Assembly: GCF_006385555.1 (NCBI RefSeq)
Contig: NZ_CP041036.1
Coordinates: forward strand, 4,092,001-4,156,000
DNA: 64,000 nt
DNA from: Shewanella polaris
Lineage (GTDB): Bacteria; Pseudomonadota; Gammaproteobacteria; Enterobacterales; Shewanellaceae
Reading direction: 5' to 3'
Translations under genes and position numbers: made by a program
The notes under the pieces: generated by a model
Told to the model about the DNA's origin: nothing
Databases searched by the model: none
The model's input: the letters and a program-made list of their open reading frames with translations, nothing else
Part shown: in pieces, positions 28,082-35,295 of the stretch
How the letters are laid out: every line of letters begins with the position of its first letter
How positions within the stretch are numbered: position 1 is the first letter of the stretch

Positions 28082-29352
28082 ATGCCACCCATTTTTTGAA
28101 CAAGTAACATAGCTCGTTTTCATTTCTTTGGCGAGAGCTCTGCTTGATTTACTCAACAGATCAATTTCAATCGATATGGCTAAAACATTAACGCTAAATG
28201 AGTTATTTATCCGACATTCGCGGAATTAAGCACAGCAGAAAATCTTGATAGCAATCAAGGATAAGTTGAATTATGGTTTTGAGGAATTAATGCTTACGCA
28301 CACAGCCAACGCTGGCAGTTTGATGCGCCTTGTCGCCGCTTTCGCTCTAGATGTTCACAATATTGTGTTAATGCAGGTAAAGCCCCTACCGCACCTTTGA
28401 ATAATGCACCAAACTCTGTGGTGATTTTCAACCAGTTTTCAGCAGGAATATTTAATCTATTCAGTATGTCTTGGCTGCTTGAGCTAATAGCGCCTCGCTT
28501 ATCTTCTCGAATAATCCGACCGGTATCTTCGACTAGTACTATGTAATCTTTCACACTGAACATTAGCCCGTTAGGCATGTTTAAACGCTCATTCCCAACA
28601 AAAGGTAATAACTCTGCAGGTTGCTCACCTTTAATCGCTGAATTTATACGTCGTTGAATACTGGTGTAGCCTGAGTTTTCAGGGGTGGTAGCCATCCTGG
28701 CACGAATAGGATTTAAATCGACATAGGCCATACAAGCTAACACTGCGGCTTCATCAAGCAAAGCTTGAGATTTAAACCTGCCTTCCCAGAATCTTCCGGT
28801 GCATTTATCTTCTTTATTGGCCTGTCTGGCAATCGGTTCACTCAAGGAGCGCATAAACCAACTGATATCGACTAAGCGTTGTCGGTATTGGTTGATAGAG
28901 TCATTTACCGTCTCTAACTCAAATTCATTCAGGTCTTCACCTTTTACAAATTTATGTGTCAGTAAGGTACCTTTAAAACCTTTATGCCACTGTATCAGCA
29001 CATCTTTATCTGACCAGTGTTTTGCTTTATCTGCATCGACTTTAACAACGACATGTAAGTGATTGCTCATCACTGCATAAGCACAAATATCAATAGCAAA
29101 AATGGTAGCAAGTTCAAGTATACGAGAATCAACCCATTCACGCCGATGTTCAAAATTCTCGCCTGTCGAGTTATCGATACCACACAAAAAGGCTTTACGC
29201 ACCACACGTGAACAACAGTGATAATAAGGAGTGTCTTCTAAGCTAACGATAGTTTGTCTTGGTCTGGCCATCATTCATTACCTACAAGTAAATAAAGATA
29301 ATTAAAGACTAGACCAATGCTTAAATATTCGCCAACTATCTTGGGTGGCCAT
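28082..29352 (-). mobile_element. RAYT transposase unit with inverted ends
   Basis: The transposase gene lies between ATGCCACCCATTTTTT at 28082 and CTTGGGTGGCCAT ending at 29352, an inverted pair. A 35-base element at 29547-29581 joins the same two ends directly. The bounds are inferred from this comparison. Confidence 0.55.
28294..29274 (-). CDS. REP-associated-type Y1 transposase (Transposase_17 / TnpA_REP family)
   Basis: The 326-residue protein opens ARPRQTIVSLEDTPYYHCCSRVVRKAFLCG and has the HUH metal-binding motif SNHLHVVVK, then a GRFWEGRFKSQALLDE block and the AYVDLNPIRARM segment, as in single-strand REP transposases. It is longer than IS200 enzymes because of a C-terminal region of about 100 residues common in Shewanella-type proteins. 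Inverted short repeats flank it. It appears intact. Confidence 0.85.
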   Translation of the reverse strand: MMARPRQTIVSLEDTPYYHCCSRVVRKAFLCGIDNSTGENFEHRREWVDSRILELATIFAIDICAYAVMSNHLHVVVKVDADKAKHWSDKDVLIQWHKGFKGTLLTHKFVKGEDLNEFELETVNDSINQYRQRLVDISWFMRSLSEPIARQANKEDKCTGRFWEGRFKSQALLDEAAVLACMAYVDLNPIRARMATTPENSGYTSIQRRINSAIKGEQPAELLPFVGNERLNMPNGLMFSVKDYIVLVEDTGRIIREDKRGAISSSSQDILNRLNIPAENWLKITTEFGALFKGAVGALPALTQYCEHLERKRRQGASNCQRWLCA

Positions 29353-29363
29353 GTTTTTTATAC

Positions 29364-29484
29364 GTGCCGTTCATAGCCCACAACCCAACGACGATTTCCT
29401 CTCGCGCTGGGGCGATAAGATTAAAGTCAGCCAAGATATGTTTGAGCAAGCTGGTGTTCAAGTCGATTGGATGCAAGTAGATTA
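29364..29484 (+). pseudogene. 3' remnant of a second dCMP deaminase gene
   Basis: In frame with the original, this encodes RAVHSPQPNDDF and on through the identical C-terminus ending DWMQVD and stop. Compared with 27164-27283, only about 8 bases differ in the last 110, most of them silent; divergence is higher toward the left end. It has no start and begins 12 bases after the RAYT right end. It is either a displaced original gene end or an integration footprint. Confidence 0.85.
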
Positions 29485-29546
29485 ACCCTACTTTTTCACC
29501 GTCGTTCCGATAATGGGGCGGACGGTCGCCTCGCAAATTGTTGACT

Positions 29547-29581
29547 ATGCCACCCATTTTTTAACAATCTTGGGTGGCCAT
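29547..29581. repeat. 35-base mini-element made of the two RAYT end sequences
   Basis: ATGCCACCCATTTTTT and CTTGGGTGGCCAT are joined by a few bases. CCACCCA and TGGGTGG can form a hairpin. The two halves match the outer ends of the RAYT unit, as expected of a REP or non-autonomous derivative. Confidence 0.55.
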
Positions 29582-29592
29582 ATTAATTAGAC

Positions 29593-29773
29593 TAACTAAT
29601 TAGCAAAGAGGCTAAGGAAACTTGCTGCCTACTGAAAAGTAGCTAGCTAACAATCACATCAAACAGCGCGTTTTCTCGAACTTTTAATTACATAATAAAG
29701 AGTCACATCTCACGTGTTCGGGCTTGTTCAACACTTGGGATAAGGACGCGGCTTCGCGCGGCCTATCCTTATT
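29593..29773. repeat. Direct repeat, copy A (partial cassette plus attC)
   Basis: 181 bases match 32758-32937 with one substitution and one single-base insertion. The shared segment contains one attC and about 130 bases of ORF-less cassette sequence. Confidence 0.95.
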
Positions 29774-29781
29774 TGTTAGGA
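29726..29781 (-). other. attC site A
   Basis: Outer cores are GTTCAAC (29726) and GTTAGGA (29775) as read on the plus strand, enclosing an imperfect stem with a GGCTTCGC turn. On the minus strand the stop codon of the adjacent cassette gene lies inside its first core. Confidence 0.75.
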
Positions 29782-30510
29782 TTTTTTTCTCGTTAAATAT
29801 TTAAACAATCCAAAAACTCCACCAATTAGGCCGCCAATAATCGAAGCAATTAAGGTTTGCCCCAAATTAATACCAAATAGAGTTGGTGCGTTGTCAGTAA
29901 TGCGGGGCTTATAGACATCAGATGGATCAACGGTGATGCTATGTATCATATTATTATATGTTGGTTTAAGTTTAGAAAACCCGTCCTCTTTTCCATAGCC
30001 CATAAATTGAACAATTCCATATTCAGTAAGTTTGATCGCGATCAGCCCTTTGACTTTCCCAATATCAGCTACTTCCATCGACATCGCGGACCATAGAATA
30101 TGCTTATCTTGGTCATATAAAGTTTCTCCCATGCTCACATTACTTAATAAGTCACCAGCAGACTCTTCGACCTTCTTGATACCTTTTTCAAAGCCATTTT
30201 CGATTTTTTTATATTGCTTTAGCTGTCCTTCAGGGACTCGTCCAGTTCGTTTAACCTGAACTAAAGCATAAGGGTGCTCGAACCAATTTACAGCACTAGT
30301 TGATTGATATCCGTATTCGAACGTTTGAGCCTGACCAGTAGCATTTTTTACAGATTTCTCATATTGGTCAAGTACATCTCTTGGAATTTCTACCCAGTCG
30401 GATGGTATTGATATTTGAAAATCAGTTCCCGCAGTTAAGATATTGTCCTGTGCCACTATGGGGAGAGAGGAAATAATCAAGAATACGGTGAACAATATCT
30501 TTATTTTCAT
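29776..30510 (-). CDS. Cassette-encoded exported protein with C-terminal membrane helix
   Basis: The 244-residue protein has a signal peptide (after IVA-QD) and a region containing FQISIPSDWVEIP, as in lipoprotein-like PsbP/SCP-type domains. It ends with a glycine-rich membrane helix ASIIGGLIGGVFGLF followed by a basic tail. It is not otherwise recognised. The start lies 13 bases after the GTTAGGAT core and the TAA stop sits inside the next core, the standard layout of an integron cassette. No promoter of its own is seen. Confidence 0.75.
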   Translation of the reverse strand: MKIKILFTVFLIISSLPIVAQDNILTAGTDFQISIPSDWVEIPRDVLDQYEKSVKNATGQAQTFEYGYQSTSAVNWFEHPYALVQVKRTGRVPEGQLKQYKKIENGFEKGIKKVEESAGDLLSNVSMGETLYDQDKHILWSAMSMEVADIGKVKGLIAIKLTEYGIVQFMGYGKEDGFSKLKPTYNNMIHSITVDPSDVYKPRITDNAPTLFGINLGQTLIASIIGGLIGGVFGLFKYLTRKKS

Positions 30511-30521
30511 TTTCTATGTAA

Positions 30522-30619
30522 TCCTAACGCCCTGTTAAGAGGCGAAATTTAGTTGGCTAAAATGTTGAGGGACGAAAACAGCCAACTGAATTTTGTCCTG
30601 TTTAAACAGCTTGTTGAAC
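30522..30619 (-). other. attC site C
   Basis: Cores TCCTAAC (30522) and GTTGAAC (30613) enclose 84 bases. The arms AAATTTAGTTGGCT and AGCCAACTGAATTT pair with one mismatch, and GCCCTGTTAA pairs with TTTAAACAGC. It lies directly upstream of the cassette gene. The IS91 element begins right beside its GTTGAAC. Confidence 0.85.
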
Positions 30620-30718
30620 GAAGCCGCTCTGCGGCAGAAAAGATAAAAGCCCATCTTTCTCACCATCATAAATACTTACTAGACCCTGCCTACCTTGGCA
30701 TTACCTAGGAGTATCACC

Positions 30719-31609
30719 ATGGACACTCATGAACAACAACGCTTTGATTTTCTTTATGAACAACATCTTACCAATTTAACTCTGCAAGGCAAGCGGCCTG
30801 CTACCATCGATGCGTACAGTCGCGCAGTTAGGCGCATTAGTGCTTATTTTGACTGTTGCCCTGATAACCTTTCAACCGATGATTTGAAGCGTTATTTTGC
30901 TGATTTAATTGCCTCTCACTCCTGGAGTACCGTAAAACTCGACCGCAATGGATTACAGTTTTTCTACCGGTATGTCCTTAATCAATCTTGGGAGTGGCTC
31001 AACATTGTTAAGCCGCCGCAGGTCAAACGCCTACCGGATATTCTAACCCCTGCCGAAGTCTCAATCGTCATTAGCCTCACCCATAAGCTGCGATATCAAG
31101 TGTGCTTTTTAACCTTATACAGTATGGGGTTGCGCCTCGGTGAAGCAATTTCATTACAGGTTGGCGATATCGATTCAGCGTTGATGCAGGTGCATGTTCG
31201 TGACGCCAAAGGCGGCAAGGATAGGCTAGTACCTTTACCACAACGCACATTGTTAGCGCTTCGGTATTACTGGCAAACCCATCGCCATCCTCGGCATGTA
31301 TTTCCCGGTAAAGATGGCAAGCCAGACTCGCTGATGGACCGCGGTGGTATTCAAAAGGCCATGAAAAAAGTGATTTCTGAGTGCAACATTCACAAATCTA
31401 TCAGTCCACATAATTTACGTCACAGCTATGCGACTCATTTGCTAGAGCAAGGATTAGATTTACGCTCAGTACAACACTTGCTCGGTCACAACAGCCTCAA
31501 CACCACAGCAAGGTATACACGTCTCACTCATATTACCCGTAAAAACACGGCCTTGTCGGTTAACCAGCTCACTAATAATTTGGTGTTGAAGTGGGAGTGT
31601 GACATATGA
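30719..31609 (+). CDS. Tyrosine recombinase of the IS91-type element
   Basis: The 296-residue site-specific recombinase has an N-terminal SAM-like domain (YEQHLTNLTLQGKRPATIDAYSRAVRR). Its catalytic domain has arginine I in GLRLGEA, HNLRHSYATHLL (H-X-X-R) and the tyrosine in TARYTRL. It lacks the extra helix inserted between conserved patches in integron integrases, so it is not IntI. AGGAG precedes ATG 30719. The stop overlaps the transposase start by 4 bases, so the two are one unit. Confidence 0.9.
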   Translation: MDTHEQQRFDFLYEQHLTNLTLQGKRPATIDAYSRAVRRISAYFDCCPDNLSTDDLKRYFADLIASHSWSTVKLDRNGLQFFYRYVLNQSWEWLNIVKPPQVKRLPDILTPAEVSIVISLTHKLRYQVCFLTLYSMGLRLGEAISLQVGDIDSALMQVHVRDAKGGKDRLVPLPQRTLLALRYYWQTHRHPRHVFPGKDGKPDSLMDRGGIQKAMKKVISECNIHKSISPHNLRHSYATHLLEQGLDLRSVQHLLGHNSLNTTARYTRLTHITRKNTALSVNQLTNNLVLKWECDI

Positions 31610-32673
31610 AGTTTATCGATATTTTACGTGACCATCTTGATGCGTTTAATCAAGCTTATGATGGCCAAATAACAACATCAATGCGCCATGCCATTAATGC
31701 CATGCTGAGCTGTCGCGTTCACACCCAAAGAGCTAGCCACTGGGTTTGTCAGGGTTGCACTCATACAGCAGATTTCCCGCTGTCATGTGGTCATCGCAGT
31801 TGTCCCCAATGCCAGTACAACACCACAGCGGATTGGTTAGCTAAGCAACAGGCTAAATTGTTATCTGTCGATTACTTTATGGTGACATTTACTTTGCCAT
31901 ATGAGCTGCGTGTGGTGGCTAAATATCAACCGGAAGCACTCTATCCAGCCATGTTTTCAGTGGCTGCCAGTGTGCTCAAAGACTTTGCACTTAACTCACC
32001 AAAACTTGCCGGTGATATTGGTTTCACTGGCGTGCTGCATACTCACAGCCGGCGGCGAGATTTACATCCGCATATTCACTTTATTATTCCAGCGGGCAGT
32101 TTCAACAAAACCCAACAACACTGGAAAAAGAATAAGGGCAAATACCTGTTCAACGCTTTCAATTTGGCTAAAGTGTGGCGCGCACGTTTACTGGAACAGT
32201 TGGCAAAACTGAATCTCAAACTGCCAACCTCACTGCCGAAAAAGTGGGTGGCTGATTGCCAGCATATGGGTAAAGGTTTGCCTGCACTGCAATATCTATC
32301 ACGCTATCTTTATCGCGGCGTACTGCCAGATAAAAGCATCAAAAGTGATGTCGATGGGCTTGTTAGTTTTGAGTATAAAGACAGTCAAACTCAGTCTACA
32401 AAAGTACGAACCTTACCCGCTACTGAATTTCTCTGGTTAATACTGCAACACGTATTACCGAAAGGGTTACGACGAGTGAGAGACTATGGATTACTCAGAG
32501 GCAATGCCAAAAAACTCAGGCTACAAATACAACTGATGCTGGCGGTTGCTGGGGCTGTATTTCCAATCATTCCCGAGATAAAGCGCAGATTAGCAACACG
32601 CCGTTGCCCCTGTTGTCAGCAACCAATGCACTTTATGGGCATAGTGAAACGACCGACAAACTTAATACCCTGA
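31606..32673 (+). CDS. IS91-family Y2 rolling-circle transposase
   Basis: The 355-residue protein has an N-terminal zinc finger (CQGC, SCGHRSCPQC), the HUH motif HPHIHFIIPAG near residue 157, and two tyrosines in YLSRYLYRG near residue 236 as nucleophiles. A second Cys cluster (CPCCQQP) lies at the C-terminus. It appears full length. It transposes through a single-strand intermediate and can mobilise flanking DNA. ATGA overlaps the recombinase stop. Confidence 0.92.
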   Translation: MKFIDILRDHLDAFNQAYDGQITTSMRHAINAMLSCRVHTQRASHWVCQGCTHTADFPLSCGHRSCPQCQYNTTADWLAKQQAKLLSVDYFMVTFTLPYELRVVAKYQPEALYPAMFSVAASVLKDFALNSPKLAGDIGFTGVLHTHSRRRDLHPHIHFIIPAGSFNKTQQHWKKNKGKYLFNAFNLAKVWRARLLEQLAKLNLKLPTSLPKKWVADCQHMGKGLPALQYLSRYLYRGVLPDKSIKSDVDGLVSFEYKDSQTQSTKVRTLPATEFLWLILQHVLPKGLRRVRDYGLLRGNAKKLRLQIQLMLAVAGAVFPIIPEIKRRLATRRCPCCQQPMHFMGIVKRPTNLIP

Positions 32674-32757
32674 ACCTAATGTTGAAAATGATAATAAGGA
32701 TAATGGCTTAACTGAATACCGTGGAGGGTTAATTTAAGATACTGAAATATAGCGAGT

Positions 32758-32937
32758 TAACTAATTAGCAAAGAGGCTAAGGAAACTTGCTGCCTACTGA
32801 AAAGTAGCTAGCTAACAATCACATCAAACAGCGCGTTTTCTCGAACTGTTAATTACATAATAAAGAGTCACATCTCACGTGTTCGGGCTTGTTCAACACT
32901 TGGGATAGGACGCGGCTTCGCGCGGCCTATCCTTATT
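32758..32937. repeat. Direct repeat, copy B
   Basis: 180 bases nearly identical to 29593-29773, on the other side of the IS91 element. Confidence 0.95.
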
Positions 32938-32945
32938 CGTTATAT
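32891..32945 (-). other. attC site B
   Basis: Almost the same stem as site A, but its outer core is GTTATAT, which pairs with the start of the adjacent lipoprotein cassette (minus strand TTATATGCC against GGCATATAA). Confidence 0.75.
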
Positions 32946-33007
32946 GCCTTTTCATAGTTGCCAATTTAAGTTTTTTATTACTTAAATTACAACGAGTACC
33001 TTATATG

Positions 33008-33364
33008 TTAATTTCCGCACCGTATATAAATTGACTCTCCACCACCTTCATAAAGGTTTCTTGATTCATCAATAATCTTCATGTACTTTTTACACCCTAA
33101 AGGTTTATTTTTGTTTAAACGGATTAGTTTTTTTAACCTTTCCAAGCTTGGAGTACTTTCACCTGTCACTGAGAAATCAACAGCTTCAAAAACAAAATAT
33201 GTTCCCTCACCATAAGATTCTTTAACTGTTATTAGCCAATTTCGATAGTAATGATTTTTATTTATATCTAGAAATCGATTATCAATGCTAACGCAACCAG
33301 ACAGAGTGCTTATAGTAATAAATATAAAACATAAGATTACAAAAAATATATTATTTGAGAGCAC
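33008..33364 (-). CDS. Cassette-encoded lipoprotein, unknown
   Basis: The 118-residue product begins with a hydrophobic signal and the lipobox LSGC, so it is probably a lipoprotein. The rest shows no known domain; two further cysteines are present. The open frame extends to 33442 but would run through the attC. AAGGAGAGA lies before two consecutive GTG codons, and the second (33364) has better spacing. It is AT-rich. The cassette starts at a GTTATAT core just upstream. Confidence 0.65.
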   Translation of the reverse strand: MLSNNIFFVILCFIFITISTLSGCVSIDNRFLDINKNHYYRNWLITVKESYGEGTYFVFEAVDFSVTGESTPSLERLKKLIRLNKNKPLGCKKYMKIIDESRNLYEGGGESIYIRCGN

Positions 33365-33379
33365 CACTCTCTCCTTGGC

Positions 33380-33481
33380 ATATAACGCCCGCCTAACACG
33401 CAATGTGTTGGCGTGGCTTTTTGCGTTGTTTGCCAAAACCATGACAACGAAACATTGTCGGAGTTTAGGCGCTTGTTAGGT
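33380..33481 (-). other. attC site D, VCR-like
   Basis: Cores are ATATAAC (33380) and GTTAGGT (33475), the latter a perfect GTTRRRY. The arms AACGCCCGCCTAA and TTTAGGCGCTTGTT pair, as do ACAATGTTTC and its partners inside. The 102-base length and the GGCGGGCGTTAT end resemble Vibrio cholerae repeats. Confidence 0.9.
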
Positions 33482-33949
33482 GCACTTTATTATCTGTACA
33501 GGTGAATTACAATGCTCTAAGTTCCCTATTAATTCGTTATTATCTGAATAGTTAGGGCAATTACCAATATTAACAGCATGGACGCTACCATTTGGTTTCA
33601 TCTCGACATCGACAAAAGACGCAACAAGCTGGTCTTCTAATTGACGGCTCCAAGTAAAGTGATAATTGGTATTGTGTGATTTTAGGAATGTTCTATCAGG
33701 CACATTAAATTTACTTGTAAAAGAAGTTAAAGCCACATTCTGATTTTTTACATTTATTCTCGCTGAACGTGCTGTCCAAGAGAACGGCCAAGATCTCGTG
33801 ATATCGACAGCTATGTTGCATTCGCCAAGCTCAGAGGTGCGCGATAGTCCAGAGATTACCTCTGCATATTCGATGTTCTTTAAACTACTCGAACCCGCTT
33901 GGCAGAGCCAAATAAAAAGAATAACTATTGGAATCAATTTACGATTCAT
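33476..33949 (-). CDS. Cassette-encoded secreted protein, unknown
   Basis: The 157-residue product has a signal peptide (LFIWLCQAGSSS) and at least four cysteines in the mature part, including two near the C-terminus that could form disulfides. No family is recognised. The TAA stop lies within the perfect core ACCTAAC of the next attC, and the start follows a GTTAGGAG core by 27 bases, the typical one-gene cassette layout. Confidence 0.7.
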   Translation of the reverse strand: MNRKLIPIVILFIWLCQAGSSSLKNIEYAEVISGLSRTSELGECNIAVDITRSWPFSWTARSARINVKNQNVALTSFTSKFNVPDRTFLKSHNTNYHFTWSRQLEDQLVASFVDVEMKPNGSVHAVNIGNCPNYSDNNELIGNLEHCNSPVQIIKCT

Positions 33950-33974
33950 AATGGATACGCCTCACGTCCTTTGC

Positions 33975-34028
33975 TCCTAACAGCTTATTGAACGGCTCGC
34001 ACAATAAAGCCGACCGTTTAAGTTATTG
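33975..34028 (-). other. attC-like site E at the array edge
   Basis: The cores TCCTAAC and GTTATTG enclose 40 bases whose arms (GCTTATTGAACGG, CCGTTTAAGTTATT) pair imperfectly. It is the last cassette boundary seen to the right. Confidence 0.6.
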
Positions 34029-34225
34029 ATTTATATCATCCTACATTCTCTATCTCATTGATGTAAAGCAATTTAATGACTCTGAACCTCCAATATAAAA
34101 CTTCGTTTGCGCGTTAAAAGTGTCGAATTTAAATGCTAAAAAATTAAATTAAACAATATCAATAAATTAGAATTATTCTATTTTTCTCACCGTACTACTT
34201 TAGTTCGATTTTCAATTACGTTTTG

Positions 34226-34268
34226 TTGTTATTCAATCAAAACTCATTATAACTGTATATAAAAACAG
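34226..34268 (+). promoter_or_regulatory. LexA (SOS) box overlapping a sigma70 promoter
   Basis: CTGTATATAAAAACAG (34253-34268) fits CTGT-N8-ACAG exactly. TTGTTA at 34226 and TATAAC at 34248 are 16 bases apart, so the LexA box begins at the -10 element. The promoter points to the right. Confidence 0.8.
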
Positions 34269-34269
34269 T

Positions 34270-34344
34270 ATGGATAACATAAAGGGGGATGTGATGACGG
34301 TAGGGGTATATATAGAAGCGATTTTACCCACACACATTGAGTAA
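34270..34344 (+). CDS. Possible 24-codon SOS-controlled small ORF
   Basis: An ATG starts 2 bases after the LexA box. A second in-frame ATG at 34294 (16 codons) follows AAAGGGGG. Neither product is recognised. This could be a leader peptide, the debris of a lost gene, or chance. Confidence 0.25.
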   Translation: MDNIKGDVMTVGVYIEAILPTHIE

Positions 34345-34567
34345 TTTTTATGTTTCTAGCAAACGAACGGCGTGCTTCCAGTGGTACGCAACAAAGCGCT
34401 TTGTGTTCATTTTCGTTTGAAATTAATGGAGTCAGAATAAACTTTACTGGTTAGCAGCCAATCCAAAATTTTCATCACATTTGACTATCATTAATGGCGC
34501 CGTTAACTTGAACAGAGTAAAAAACTCAGCACGCGTTATCACGTATCACATCAAGCCAAGGAATCAC

Positions 34568-35143
34568 ATGAATATACTGCAACGTTATAACCTACTGTCC
34601 ACCAGCATATTAATGTGTTGTGTCTTTTTTAGTGCGGGAGCGTTCAGTACGCAGAGTACGGCTAATATCGACACCAGTAAACTTGGCGACATAAAAGCGA
34701 TTAAATTTAATAACCAGCAAGTCATTACCGCAGGCTTACCCACAGAGCTGCAATTTGCACAACTCGCTCAAGCAGGTATCAAAACAGTGATTAATCTTAT
34801 TCCTAATGACAACCCGCATGCATTACAAAATGAGCAGCAAATCGTCACTCAGCTCGGTATGAATTATCACAATATTAGTGTGGACTGGCAGCACCCTACA
34901 CAAGAAAATCTAGCGCAATTTTACAGCCTGATGGAGCAAAATGGCGACGCACCAGTGCTTGTGCATTGCGCGGCTAATTATCGTGCCTCAGCCTTTTATT
35001 ATTTATACCAAACTCGCCAAAACAACGCGCCGACGATGGCAGAAGCACTAACACCTTGGGGCGACTTACAACAAAGCTTTGCTGAATATCCTCAGTGGCA
35101 AAAACTGATTGAAGACGCAAAACAGCAATATCAAACTCAATAG
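34568..35143 (+). CDS. Secreted dual-specificity/tyrosine phosphatase-like protein
   Basis: The 191-residue protein has a signal peptide (ILMCCVFFSAGAFS) and a DSP-like domain with QVITAGLPTELQFAQLAQAGIKTVINL and the P-loop VHCAANYRAS (C-X5-R, the catalytic Cys and Arg). It matches bacterial periplasmic phosphatases of unknown substrate. The open frame reaches 34481, but AAGGA precedes the ATG at 34568, and a signal peptide follows from there. Confidence 0.75.
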   Translation: MNILQRYNLLSTSILMCCVFFSAGAFSTQSTANIDTSKLGDIKAIKFNNQQVITAGLPTELQFAQLAQAGIKTVINLIPNDNPHALQNEQQIVTQLGMNYHNISVDWQHPTQENLAQFYSLMEQNGDAPVLVHCAANYRASAFYYLYQTRQNNAPTMAEALTPWGDLQQSFAEYPQWQKLIEDAKQQYQTQ

Positions 35144-35295
35144 CTGTACTGTAAATATCCCAATCTTCTTAGCCTAAATGTGCTTTTACATTAGCTTTAC
35201 TGCAATCAGCTATATCTTAAAAGCAAGATCTGCCCCCCCGATAAAGCACTCAAGAATGATAGCTTTACTGGGTTTGTGTAAATAAAGCGATTCTA

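Larger units (their letters stand above)
30620..32757 (+). mobile_element. IS91-family element with accompanying tyrosine recombinase
   Basis: A tyrosine recombinase and an IS91 transposase are translationally coupled. The left end is placed after GAAC of the attC core, where a GCCGC/GCGGC hairpin begins; IS91 elements insert beside GAAC or CAAG. The right end is uncertain, somewhere between 32674 and the start of the direct repeat at 32758. Confidence 0.7.
34029..34567. other. Array edge: SOS promoter and no integrase
   Basis: AT-rich. It holds a LexA box with an overlapping promoter (34226-34268), a 24-codon ORF and an inverted pair CAAACGAA / TTCGTTTG near 34362-34423. No integrase gene or clear attI is found. 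Confidence 0.5.

Noticed and set aside
28060..28110. Longer N-terminus for the two-helix membrane protein
   Set aside because: It would use the RAYT end sequence as coding; a good ribosome binding site stands before ATG 28050.
29336..29557. 73-codon minus-strand ORF
   Set aside because: It lies antisense to the dCMP deaminase remnant and runs into the mini-element; no ribosome binding site.
30719..31609. Integron integrase for the cassette array
   Set aside because: The tyrosine recombinase lacks the integron-specific insertion between conserved patches and is coupled to the IS91 transposase by a 4-base overlap.
33367..33442. N-terminal extension of the cassette lipoprotein
   Set aside because: It would translate through an attC stem and lose the signal peptide; two GTG codons follow AAGGAGAGA.
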